From: Fibrobacterota bacterium
GTDB lineage: Bacteria; Fibrobacterota; Chitinivibrionia; Chitinivibrionales; Chitinispirillaceae
DNA: 64,000 nucleotides
Direction of reading: 5' to 3'
NCBI GenBank assembly: GCA_023436205.1
Contig: JAEZKC010000044.1
Coordinates: forward strand, 1-64,000
Position numbers and translations under genes: made by a program. Below, one piece after another: positions 34,833-42,878 of this stretch; position 1 is the stretch's first letter; each line of letters begins with the position of its first letter. The notes under the pieces are model-generated. The model was not told where the DNA came from, ran no database searches, and saw nothing but the letters and a program-made list of their open reading frames with translations.

Positions 34833-36698
34833 ATGGCTCTGCTTAGTCTTCACAATATAAAAGTAGCATTCGGTGGCCCGCCGGTAATTGATGACGTTTC
34901 TCTTGACATCCAAAAAGGGCAGCGCATCTGTTTCCTTGGTCGAAACGGGACTGGTAAATCAACTCTGATGAAAGTAGTGGCCGGGTTGATCTCTCCCGAC
35001 AGTGGAGAAATCGTGACCTCGCCAGGCACTCGGATCGCTTATCTTCCTCAGGATGTACCTAGAAATCTGGATGGTACAATTTACGACGTGGTGGCATCAG
35101 GGGCCGGTGCTGTGGGTGATAGTCTTGCCCAACTTCATCGCCTTACTGCATCCCATGCAAGTGCAGAACTCATTGCCGGACTTCAACACCGCATTGAGGA
35201 ACTTGGGGGCTGGCAGATTTCCAATCAGATTGATAAGGTTCTCAGTTTTACTTTCCTCGATGGCAATGATCAGGTGGCGACTCTTTCCGGTGGCATGTTG
35301 CGGCGAGTTCTGCTTGCTCGAGCCCTGGTGGCCGACCCCGACCTTCTCCTTCTTGATGAGCCCACAAACCATCTTGATATAGAATCCATTTCCTGGCTTG
35401 AAAATTTCATACTCAGTTCAAAAATAACCGTCTTGTTTGTCACGCATGACCGGCGCCTGCTCAGAAAACTGGCAACTCGTATTGTGGAACTGGACAGAGG
35501 AAAACTTTCTGACTGGTCATGTGATTATGAGACGTTCCTTGTGCGTAAACAGGCTCAGCTCGATGCCGAAGAAAAGGCATGGGAACTGTTCGATAAAAAA
35601 CTGGCTCAGGAGGAAATCTGGATTCGTAAGGGAATCAAAGCCAGGCGCACCAGAAACGAGGGGCGGGTCAGAGCACTGAAAAAGATGCGTGAAGAACGCA
35701 AAAAGCGCAGGGAGAGAAGCGGTTCCGTATCGATGGAGATAAGTCAGGCTCAGCGTTCCGGGGATCGGGTTATGGATGTAAAGAATGTTTTTTTCTCCTA
35801 TAATGACCGGTTACTCATAAGTGATCTGAATGCTACTGTGATGCGAGGCGATCGTATTGGCATTATTGGCCCAAACGGATGTGGAAAGACTACGCTGATA
35901 AACCTCCTTCTGGGAAAACTGACTCCCGACAGGGGGGAGGTGGAACTCGGCACCAATCTGGAAATTTCCTATTTTGATCAGCTCAGAGAGGGGCTTGATC
36001 CCGAAAAAACAGTCTGGCAGAATGTCGCTCCCTCCGGCGGCGATACTGTTTTTGTAAATGGTGCGCCCAAACATGTTATCTCTTATCTGCAGGATTTTCT
36101 CTTCACCGCCGACAGGGCCAAATCACCGGTGAAGCAGCTTTCAGGTGGTGAACGAAACCGGCTGGTACTTGCTCGAATGTTTACCAGTCCTGCAAATGTG
36201 CTGGTTCTTGATGAGCCTACAAATGATCTGGATACCGACACACTTGAGCTTCTTGAGGAACTCCTTGGTGACTTCGGCGGCACTGTTTTAATTGTAAGTC
36301 ACGATCGGGAATTCCTCAACAACATCGTCACATCTATTCTGGCATTTGAAGGGGAAGGCAGTGTAAAGGAGTACACTGGGGGGTATGATGATTGGGAGCA
36401 GCAGAGTGCTGCTTCCAGAAGAGTGGATGTGGAAACTGCTGCAAAAAAGAAAAGTGTTGTTCGCGACCAGGAAAAACCACGAAAACTCTCCTATAAGGAC
36501 AAAAGGGAACTGGAGAATCTTCCAGCGCTTATTGAGCAACTTGAGGCTGAATACCACGATCTGAATCTCAAGTTGGCAGACCCTCAATTCTTTCAAAAAC
36601 CCGGTTTCGTGAGTGAAACGCAGGCTAGAATTGCCCGGCTTGAAAAAGAGATCAAAGCGGCTTACGAAAGATGGGAAGAGCTGGGAAGCCTTGAATAG
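34833..36698 (+). CDS. uup: ABC-F ATPase (Uup-like)
   Basis: A 621-residue ABC-F protein with two intact cassettes: GRNGTGKST, LSGGMLRR and LLLDEPTNHLDIESI in the first, GPNGCGKTT, LSGGERNRL and LVLDEPTNDLDTDTL in the second. A basic linker (KARRTRNEGRVRALKKMREERKKRRER) joins them, and the C-terminal 90 residues form a coiled coil (LENLPALIEQLEAEYHDLNL), the DNA-binding type tail of Uup, which affects precise transposon excision and translation. Only a weak ribosome site precedes ATG 34833. It starts 42 bases after the TM2 gene and may be co-transcribed with it. Confidence 0.9.
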   Translation: MALLSLHNIKVAFGGPPVIDDVSLDIQKGQRICFLGRNGTGKSTLMKVVAGLISPDSGEIVTSPGTRIAYLPQDVPRNLDGTIYDVVASGAGAVGDSLAQLHRLTASHASAELIAGLQHRIEELGGWQISNQIDKVLSFTFLDGNDQVATLSGGMLRRVLLARALVADPDLLLLDEPTNHLDIESISWLENFILSSKITVLFVTHDRRLLRKLATRIVELDRGKLSDWSCDYETFLVRKQAQLDAEEKAWELFDKKLAQEEIWIRKGIKARRTRNEGRVRALKKMREERKKRRERSGSVSMEISQAQRSGDRVMDVKNVFFSYNDRLLISDLNATVMRGDRIGIIGPNGCGKTTLINLLLGKLTPDRGEVELGTNLEISYFDQLREGLDPEKTVWQNVAPSGGDTVFVNGAPKHVISYLQDFLFTADRAKSPVKQLSGGERNRLVLARMFTSPANVLVLDEPTNDLDTDTLELLEELLGDFGGTVLIVSHDREFLNNIVTSILAFEGEGSVKEYTGGYDDWEQQSAASRRVDVETAAKKKSVVRDQEKPRKLSYKDKRELENLPALIEQLEAEYHDLNLKLADPQFFQKPGFVSETQARIARLEKEIKAAYERWEELGSLE

Positions 36699-36718
36699 AC
36701 CGCAGGTAATGTGAAAAA

Positions 36719-36750
36719 ACAGGTTCCCAGTAGTCCCATTGGAAACCTGT
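36719..36750. terminator. Imperfect hairpin downstream of uup and of the mannanase fragment
   Basis: ACAGGTTCCCA (36719-36729) pairs with TGGAAACCTGT (36740-36750) with one mismatch and a ten-base loop, followed by TTGATTTTG on the plus strand. It is the degraded twin of the perfect hairpin at 50979-51010 behind the intact mannanase gene. Confidence 0.5.
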
Positions 36751-36763
36751 TGATTTTGAGGCG

Positions 36764-37658
36764 TTACTTCAGAATGATTCGCGCGCTGGTGGAGTGCTCT
36801 CCGTTCGCTTGATGTACCTTCACAAGGTAAGTGCCCCGGGGGATTCCTCCCAAATGCAGATGGTGAATTCCCTCAGCTAACCCTTGACCAAGTACTGTCG
36901 CCTTTGCTCCATTAAGTTTGTACAGTTCAACTGTTTCAGCTGAGGTGCCTTTAATTGAGAGCAGCAGGTAATTGTGCATCGTCCTTATCGAAACCGTACT
37001 GCCTCCTGCATGTGTGAATGACGTCTTCACAGGTACAGTGTAGCTGTCCCAGCCTGGCATTTCATCCAGTGTCAGAACGTAATCGTGGTTCATTACATAG
37101 TTCCAGTCGGCGGCGGTGTTGTCATGAGCCCACCCATCCATTGTGTAATCACCATACCAGGGCATGAAAAACGACCACCCTGCTCCATCACTCACCAGAC
37201 TGTCGGGGTGGGGGATAGAGCCGTTTTCGCTTAAGGCCACTATTTTTTTACCTTCGAAAATCTCCTTCACTTTTTCAAAGGAGGCAACCAGTGATCCATG
37301 GTTTGCTTCACGAGGATAGTAATAGTAATCACGCCCCACAATGTCCACATATTCATCTCCGGGGTACCAGTCCAGGGCATCTGCTGCTTCATCAGTGGTC
37401 CACACCCATATCAGATTGTGGAGTTCATGGGTGACTGTGAGTCGATTGTAAAGAAGGTGATACAGTGCCCTGCAGGCTTTAGATCCTTTGTACCCCCACC
37501 AGAACCATTTCCCGCTTGCCTCGTGCAGCGGGCGCCACAGCACTGGAACACCTTTATCTGACAGCGTCTTCAGGTATCCTGCAACTATATCTATGTCACG
37601 GATGACTGCCTGGTATTCAGCGCTTTCGGTGTTGAACTCCTCGCAGGTGGTTGAATCC
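36764..37658 (-). pseudogene. Truncated family 26 beta-mannanase (C-terminal half)
   Basis: This reading frame corresponds to residues 292-588 of the intact mannanase at 51023-52789, with 17 differences in 297 residues by my count. It keeps both catalytic Glu motifs (WRPLHE and ALSENG) and the C-terminal tail, but has lost the signal peptide, the carbohydrate-binding domain and the N-terminal third of the catalytic barrel. The open frame runs on to 37729, adding 24 residues read from the antisense strand of the transposon gene fragment; these have no meaning I can see. Without export signal or complete barrel it should be inactive. The low divergence implies a recent duplication. Confidence 0.85.
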
Positions 37659-37931
37659 GTAATAAGAACCCGCTTTACCTGCCTTTTCCAAATGCCGAAA
37701 CTCACCCTCGACGATGCACGGGAGTTCATATCCTTTCGGCTGCAGGCTGCTCAAGCTAACAAGGGGCTTTATGACACCGAGGCTCTTGATTGTCTGGCCA
37801 CTGATGCAAAAGGTAATCGTCGGGTGCTCATGAATCTTGCGGCGTTTTGTCTTGAAGAGACTACGAGAAGAAATGACAAAGTGGCAACCGCTGAGGTTGT
37901 CAGTGCAGTAACCATGGAATATCAATTATAA
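37659..37931 (+). pseudogene. 3' fragment of a transposition AAA ATPase (ExeA/TnsC-like)
   Basis: The plus-strand frame from the junction at 37659 to the stop at 37931 reads like the C-terminal helical part of ExeA-type AAA ATPases that partner with Mu/TnsB-like transposases: RTRFTCLFQMPKLTLDDAREFISFRL, then DTEALDCLATDAKGNRRVLMNLAAFCLEE. The P-loop and Walker B parts are missing because the gene is cut exactly where mannanase sequence begins. The frame happens to stay open to 37488 through the mannanase antisense strand, which is not meaningful. It is a remnant of a mobile element. Confidence 0.7.
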
Positions 37932-37942
37932 CAGAAAGAGAT

Positions 37943-38122
37943 ATGGTCAAAATGCAAGAAAATATCAATCAGAATACAGATGTTAGTGCAAATCAGGTAG
38001 CGTCCGAACGCATTGCGCCAAGGACCACATGGAGGATCTGGGAGCAGATAAATCAGTTTTCTGACTTGCTGTGGGATACCTACCGAGCCGGAATTTCTGG
38101 GTTACTGCATGGAGGAGAGTAA
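37943..38122 (+). CDS. Small hypothetical protein at the tail of the transposon remnant
   Basis: A 59-residue frame that opens 11 bases after the AAA fragment stop, with AGAAAGAG upstream of the ATG. The product (MVKMQENINQ start, then APRTTWRIWEQINQFSDLLWD) is hydrophilic with a Trp-rich C-terminal helix. I do not recognise it. Its position suggests it is an accessory gene of the same mobile element that survived the truncation. Confidence 0.4.
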   Translation: MVKMQENINQNTDVSANQVASERIAPRTTWRIWEQINQFSDLLWDTYRAGISGLLHGGE

Positions 38123-38234
38123 CAGAGAAAGTGGATTCTGCTTTGTAATTTTTTCTAGCTCTGTTATTCGAGCATAGATGCACGCGGCTGCAGGGAAAAC
38201 TGTGGCCGTTTTTATTAAGAGCCATTGGCTTTAA

Positions 38235-38310
38235 CTGATGAAAAGAGCGTGGGAACAAGCTGATAAAAAAGAGTGGGAATCAACACTACCTTGCCTGTGA
38301 GGGTGGGAAG
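38235..38310 (+). mobile_element. Probable right end of the transposon remnant (repeated GTGGGAA sites)
   Basis: Three copies of GTGGGAA occur at 38249-38255, 38273-38279 and 38303-38309. The first two sit in a longer imperfect direct repeat of about 24 bases (CTGATGAAAAGAGCGTGGGA and CTGATAAAAAAGAGTGGGA). Arrays of short direct repeats are typical transposase-binding sites at ends of Tn7/Mu-like elements with an AAA partner. The exact outer boundary and target duplication are not visible because the other end is lost. Confidence 0.45.
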
Positions 38311-38914
38311 TGCAGCGAGGAGCAAAATCGGGAATAGGGGTACATACAGCTTGCATTATTTCATTCTACAAAGATTGCTTGTCTATGAAATAAGAAGCTT
38401 GAGAGTTAATTTGTTCTTGCAGCTCGGGTCCATTAACAGATACAGGGCATGTGAAAAAACATATCAAGTCATGATCTGGGCGTATTTTACTTTCAATTTC
38501 TGCTCTATAGAAAATTTAACCGCAAAAGGCATAAAAAACACCAAAAAGGAACAGGGCAGTAATGGGGATTGTGGGCCTGTCTGTTTGCATGATGATGTCG
38601 TAGGTCCGTTGAGCAGTCGAAGCATGAACTCCTAAAGTTGTGTTTATTCTCTCCCCGTACTCTCGGTAGAATCTGGAAAATGCATGGATGTGAAATGGCG
38701 AAATTGCGGGGAATCAACAACTTTCGTAGTCCTCCGGCAGTAATTATGTATTAAAAGTGATTTATATCTAGCAGTATTATATATATATATATTCCTAAGG
38801 ATCTAATACTTGGCTGGTAAGGACTTGACTAAATAGCTATTCGCATGCTGCTGTATTTCAAGTTTCCTTTTCTTGGTTGGAATAACGGTATATAGTTTCG
38901 AGCTGGAGTTCATA
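38311..38914. other. Gene-poor AT-rich stretch
   Basis: About 600 bases between the transposon remnant and the secreted-protein genes. I see no supported gene; the longest frames have no ribosome site and unlikely composition. A 15-base alternating TA tract lies at 38778-38792. Promoter elements for the following gene are probably within its last 100 bases but are not distinctive. Confidence 0.5.
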
Positions 38915-40510
38915 ATGAAAATGACGTTTGTACTTATTGTATTAGGCTTTCTCAATTTGTTTGTTAATTGTGGTTGGATTCGTTTCGTGGGTGACACTGG
39001 TTGTGAGACTGGAAGCATTCAAAGCGCTGAATTCAAAGTAGTTGTTGATGCTGCTGGTAGATTCAGTCATATACTGGTAATAGCAGTCGCAGAGGGCCGC
39101 TATTCAATGTCTGATGGTGAATACAAGTTAAGTGGAAGTTGTATACAAACAAAAGAAGAAAAGGGCTGCTATTTAGGTACTTCATGTGGTTCTTATAGTG
39201 AAATCAAAAAAGAATTCTCAGGCATACGAGATAACAATGGTTTTTTGATTTCTGATCCTAAACATTTCCAAGGTGAACGACTGACGTTAACTTTGACAAG
39301 CCGGTGGAAAGATTCTGAATCTGATGAAAGTACCGGGGGAATCAAATATTATGATAAAAGTTGGTCTGCAAGCTCCTCTGGCCAATGTATTTTGGATGAT
39401 TGCCGCACAAATTCACCAACTATTATTCCGAAATTAATAGCGACAATGTTCGACCCCAATGATTGTTCGGTGCCGTTGCAAATAGATTATTCAGTAGCAC
39501 ATAACCATCAAGCAGAAGTCCGATTATGGGCTTCGACGGAGCAAATTGGAAATCCTCCTATAGGAGGTGGTGTGGATATAACTGACGAAATTATTTCCTC
39601 TCAATACATTTGGCAGAGTAATACTACCGGGACGGTTTATTTTAAAATAGGTGTCAGACAACAGAATGGAATTTGCCATCCAAGCAATTTTGTCTATTCC
39701 GAACAAGTCACATTGTACAATGTAACCTGTATTCAGGAGGATGATATTGTTATCTCATCAATTACGGCAGGAAATGTAGATCTGTTAACCTCCACTGAAG
39801 GCTACAAGGTAAAGCAAATGGGTGATGCAACAATAGTTGTAGAAGCCCCTTTCAGTGACTACCCGCGTACAATTGATGTGAGAATCCTTTATGATGAAGA
39901 TGACCAGATGCTCAATGATTTCTATAATCGAGATTTTCAGGATAGAGTGGTTTGGGAATCGTCTCAAGATTTCACTGGTCCTGCAGATACCTACACTTTT
40001 GAATGGGATGGAAGAGATAAAAAATATGGTAGAATTTTGCTGAATGGAAATTACACTGTTGAAGCGAGAGCAAACTTCAGTACTAATAGTATACATATTG
40101 CAGAGGAATTGCGGATAAACCAGCCACCTGCATCAATGAGTTTCGGGCCTACTTATGAAACGAGTTCATTAGACGAAAGGGATATTGAGGCTTTGCGAAA
40201 TACAAGCCTTAACTGGGATGAAATCAGTTTTCTAAATCAGAATAGTCATGGAGATTTCGAGTGGTACCCTAATTGTGAAACCGGGGTGAATTTTGTACAG
40301 CATGATCACTATGCAAATTTCTCAATTCCGGGTAATTCGAATAATGGCGAATTTTCTGATTATTTAATATACAATTCCCTTATTGAAGATAGAGTGGCTC
40401 CAGCAATTTTTACCTATTTAGGACATTATCCTAACGGCAACGGACAAGGTCAGATTATCCTCGGGAATAATTACAGGTTGTTAAAATCACTGCGAAAGCG
40501 GAATGTGTGA
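38915..40510 (+). CDS. Secreted caspase/CHAT-like protein, N-terminal part (frameshifted gene)
   Basis: This 531-residue frame starts at ATG 38915 (GGAG upstream) with an export signal ending at a Cys (NLFVNC, a weak lipobox). Residues about 30-290 are unrecognised and rich in Cys. Residues about 300-410 resemble a FlgD-like Ig fold (RTIDVRILYDEDDQ, TFEWDGRDKKYGRILLNGNYTVEARA). The end (PAIFTYLGHYPNGNGQG) looks like the strand and His-Gly motif of a caspase/CHAT fold. The frame then stops, and the rest of the fold continues in the next frame. Removing one A from AAAA at 40483-40486 would join them. I treat this as half of one gene. Confidence 0.6.
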   Translation: MKMTFVLIVLGFLNLFVNCGWIRFVGDTGCETGSIQSAEFKVVVDAAGRFSHILVIAVAEGRYSMSDGEYKLSGSCIQTKEEKGCYLGTSCGSYSEIKKEFSGIRDNNGFLISDPKHFQGERLTLTLTSRWKDSESDESTGGIKYYDKSWSASSSGQCILDDCRTNSPTIIPKLIATMFDPNDCSVPLQIDYSVAHNHQAEVRLWASTEQIGNPPIGGGVDITDEIISSQYIWQSNTTGTVYFKIGVRQQNGICHPSNFVYSEQVTLYNVTCIQEDDIVISSITAGNVDLLTSTEGYKVKQMGDATIVVEAPFSDYPRTIDVRILYDEDDQMLNDFYNRDFQDRVVWESSQDFTGPADTYTFEWDGRDKKYGRILLNGNYTVEARANFSTNSIHIAEELRINQPPASMSFGPTYETSSLDERDIEALRNTSLNWDEISFLNQNSHGDFEWYPNCETGVNFVQHDHYANFSIPGNSNNGEFSDYLIYNSLIEDRVAPAIFTYLGHYPNGNGQGQIILGNNYRLLKSLRKRNV

Positions 40511-41024
40511 TCAAATACACGATGGCAAAATCTTTTCCTGTTTGAATTACACTTGCGATTATCGCGATAGGCCGATCGAACTAAATGAAAATTTTCTTGA
40601 TGATATCACGCTTGCTTTATTGATCGGTTGTGGCACCAATGTAGGTGATGGTAATGTAAACGATGATACTGACGCCTTGACCACAGCTCTCTTGAATTAT
40701 GGGGTCGACTGTGTTGTGGGTACAAGAGCACATGTAATGTGGATTTTCATGCAGTTGTATGTACCCTATTTCCGCGAATTAATCAACATTGATAATGGCT
40801 TAACTATCGAGCAGGCCGCGGAAGATGCTTACGATATGGCAATAGATAAATTGCTGGCGTTTACTGGATGGAGTGAAAATCAATTTACAAGCCAGGCGGG
40901 TAGAAAATACGAATTCGGGAACACAATAATAGTAAGAAATAATGATAGAAACGCCAATGGCTACAATGCAGCTGGGAGTTCGTTATACCCTCCCCGTTAC
41001 GGCGTAAGGTCAACCGGGTATTGA
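40503..41024 (+). CDS. Secreted caspase/CHAT-like protein, C-terminal part (frameshifted gene)
   Basis: Continuation of the gene upstream in another frame. It carries DDITLALLIGCGTNVGDG, with a Cys where caspase/CHAT peptidases hold the nucleophile, then ALLNYGVDCVVGTRAHVM and FRELINIDNGLTIEQAAEDAYDMAIDKL, the usual end of such domains. In-frame sequence is open from about 40485, ahead of the ATG at 40503, reading NHCESGMCDQIHDG, and would follow naturally on the N-terminal part if one base were removed. ATG 40503 has no ribosome site, so separate translation is unlikely. Either the gene is broken, or the base is a sequencing error, or the shift is programmed. Confidence 0.6.
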   Translation: MCDQIHDGKIFSCLNYTCDYRDRPIELNENFLDDITLALLIGCGTNVGDGNVNDDTDALTTALLNYGVDCVVGTRAHVMWIFMQLYVPYFRELINIDNGLTIEQAAEDAYDMAIDKLLAFTGWSENQFTSQAGRKYEFGNTIIVRNNDRNANGYNAAGSSLYPPRYGVRSTGY

Positions 41025-41072
41025 TCGGATTCTGACTACATTGAATTGAAAATAGATCACTGGAGGAAAAAA

Positions 41073-41537
41073 ATGTATAAAACATGTCTGATTATCGTGC
41101 TTGTGTTTCTATTGGTTCCTGCGAGTAGTAAAGAAACAAAAGTCAAAATTTATGAAGACAGCAATACAGTTGTAATTGCAAAAAAGAGTGAGGCAAATAC
41201 AATAAGCAAGGACAAGGTTGCAAACCACCTTAAGATTAGGGAACGCTTAAGTAAACATAACAATGTGCCGCGAAAGAAAGACAAGGGATGCACTTATGAC
41301 TCGGTTACAGTTATTAATGATTCTCCAAAATATTTCGCTTACTATTCAAAGCAAAACATATTAAGGTTCAATAACGATGCTTTAATGTCCTTCATTAACA
41401 GAATTTCAAACGCTAGAAAGCAAACACGAGAAGAAATGAAATATAAAATGAGACCCAAAGGCTGCCTGAGTCCTGGTGTAATATTGATACGGCAGAAGCT
41501 CACCGTATCGCCCGTAACTTTCTTAGAGAAACTGTAA
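41073..41537 (+). CDS. Secreted PepSY-like protein, N-terminal part (frameshifted gene)
   Basis: A 154-residue frame with a signal peptide (MYKTCLIIVLVFLLVPASS) and a GGAGG site before ATG 41073. The middle is basic and unrecognised. The last 25 or so residues (ILIRQKLTVSPVTFLEKL) look out of frame: the alternative frame over the same bases reads NIDTAEAHRIARNFLRE, which is what a PepSY-like repeat should look like and continues into the next entry. The shift falls between about 41443 and 41490. Function unknown. Confidence 0.5.
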   Translation: MYKTCLIIVLVFLLVPASSKETKVKIYEDSNTVVIAKKSEANTISKDKVANHLKIRERLSKHNNVPRKKDKGCTYDSVTVINDSPKYFAYYSKQNILRFNNDALMSFINRISNARKQTREEMKYKMRPKGCLSPGVILIRQKLTVSPVTFLEKL

Positions 41538-42025
41538 TGCTTGAAGCGCTGGAACTTTACGATAGCATTAGTATTATATATAGTGCAGAGAGTTATACTT
41601 TTGGTATTTACGTCAGAGAAAAGAGAAACATATGTGAATGCAGGTCGGTGTCGGTCAGAGTAAATGCGAATTCAGGTGAAGTGGAAAGTTTTAGAATAAA
41701 CTGTCCAGAAGGGTATACCGACTGCGAACCGGATTACGTTCCAAAGATAACATTGGAAAAAGCGCAAGAAATTATAATAAAGCACGGGCATGAAAAAGGA
41801 CTAGATGTCAGGTTTGACAGTATACAAGTGCCGGAGGTTGTTTATTTCTTCAAGGTTCTTTATTTATGCATGAAGCCTAAATTTGCAGAAAGTAAAATAA
41901 AGTCTAATGCAAAAGGCTGGGTATGGGACGCATTCATTAAAAGAAGGCCGGGACATTTAGTTTTCGAAACATTCCAAATTTACATAGATAGTGAAACTGG
42001 CGAAATTCTGTACTCTGATTTATAA
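41537..42025 (+). CDS. PepSY-like protein, C-terminal part (frameshifted gene)
   Basis: A 162-residue frame that continues the previous gene. It has two repeats of PepSY-like form: one ending VRVNANSGEVESFRI, the second from ITLEKAQEIIIKHGHEKG to IYIDSETGEILYSDL. PepSY domains are found in secreted protease inhibitors and propeptides. The in-frame sequence reaches back to about 41443, before the ATG at 41537, so this is not an independent start. Next to a secreted caspase-like protein an inhibitory or chaperone role is attractive but unproven. Confidence 0.5.
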   Translation: MLEALELYDSISIIYSAESYTFGIYVREKRNICECRSVSVRVNANSGEVESFRINCPEGYTDCEPDYVPKITLEKAQEIIIKHGHEKGLDVRFDSIQVPEVVYFFKVLYLCMKPKFAESKIKSNAKGWVWDAFIKRRPGHLVFETFQIYIDSETGEILYSDL

Positions 42026-42070
42026 GTCTAGACAGTATTGTATTAATAGAGCTTTTTGAAAGAGATGAAC

Positions 42071-42862
42071 ATGTATAAAAAAGTAATTTTGGTTCTCATA
42101 GCACTGGTTTGCATCGGGTATACTGATATAGCGGCGAATTTGAAGAAGAATGATATTCTGGACATCAGTTCTCTTTTATTTATGGCGAGAGACCCACAGC
42201 ATCATCTGTTTAAATATTTCAATGCCTTGTCGGATGATGCGTCGGGAGAAGAAGTAGCAGCAATTATAAACAATAAGATCTTTATTGATCCCCATTTCCA
42301 ATATGAAGCTATACAGGCGCAAATCCCTCCAAATACTAAGGTCTATAATCAGATGACACAAGAGGAAAAGGAGTGGCTTAGTATCACTAATTGGGACCTT
42401 TTACATGAATTGTATCCTGATATAATAAGAAAAAGACAGGGTAACCAGCTGAAAAACAGGATAGGAGCTAAAATTCCCATCAAGCAAATCGAAGGAAAAT
42501 CCAGATTGAAAGCTGATATTATTTCCTTCATAAACCAGATTGTCGCAAATAAAAAAGTAGCGCTGGATTCAAGTTTCATGAAACGATACTTTCAAGCAAA
42601 CCGTTCGAATGATGTACACAAGCTGCATAAGGAATTGGGCGAGTTTGAAAGTGTACGGGGTACAATCAAAATACCTGTAAATGGCATCAGATTGGTTGAA
42701 AAAGAAAATGTTGCCAACTGTTTTCAGGTGAAAATTGTAAACGGAAGAAAAAGCAAAAACGAAAACACATTTGAAGTGTCTTTCAAAAACGACAATCAAT
42801 GGGAGATAGTGAATTTCAAGGAATTCTCCAGTGCAATACTTCACTCGGGCTATGCTAAGTGA
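42071..42862 (+). CDS. Secreted protein of unknown function
   Basis: A 263-residue protein with a signal peptide (MYKKVILVLIALVCIGYTDIAA) and an AAAGAG site six bases before ATG 42071; ATG 42065 and TTG 42056 are in-frame alternatives. The mature part is rich in Lys and Asn, largely helical by composition in the first 190 residues and strand-like at the end (TIKIPVNGIRLVEKEN, NTFEVSFKNDNQWEIVNF). I do not recognise a family. It lies 45 bases after the PepSY-like gene and 16 bases before the giant gene, so the four or five products are probably made together. Confidence 0.7.
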   Translation: MYKKVILVLIALVCIGYTDIAANLKKNDILDISSLLFMARDPQHHLFKYFNALSDDASGEEVAAIINNKIFIDPHFQYEAIQAQIPPNTKVYNQMTQEEKEWLSITNWDLLHELYPDIIRKRQGNQLKNRIGAKIPIKQIEGKSRLKADIISFINQIVANKKVALDSSFMKRYFQANRSNDVHKLHKELGEFESVRGTIKIPVNGIRLVEKENVANCFQVKIVNGRKSKNENTFEVSFKNDNQWEIVNFKEFSSAILHSGYAK

Positions 42863-42878
42863 AAAAGGGGCTACAGTA

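Larger units (their letters stand above)
36719..37658. repeat. Direct repeat copy A (mannanase 3' part)
   Basis: About 940 bases match copy B at 50979-51917 in the same orientation with scattered substitutions and one single-base length difference near the hairpin. The match stops abruptly at 37658, where transposon-derived sequence begins, while copy B continues into the full mannanase gene. Confidence 0.9.

Noticed and set aside
37488..37658. Upstream extension of the AAA fragment frame into the mannanase region
   Set aside because: This part is the antisense of mannanase sequence present identically in the intact copy, so it is not AAA coding sequence.
37659..37931. Possible duplicate of the RarA C-terminus
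   Set aside because: The helix pattern and EARE-type motif fit ExeA/TnsC-like transposition ATPases, not RarA, and there is no alignment to the rarA gene in this window.
38273..38635. 120-residue plus-strand open frame in the gene-poor stretch
   Set aside because: No ribosome site, mixed composition, no domain-like features, and it overlaps the probable transposon end.
38778..38792. Alternating TA tract as origin or promoter
   Set aside because: Too short and without accompanying boxes; probably chance in AT-rich DNA.
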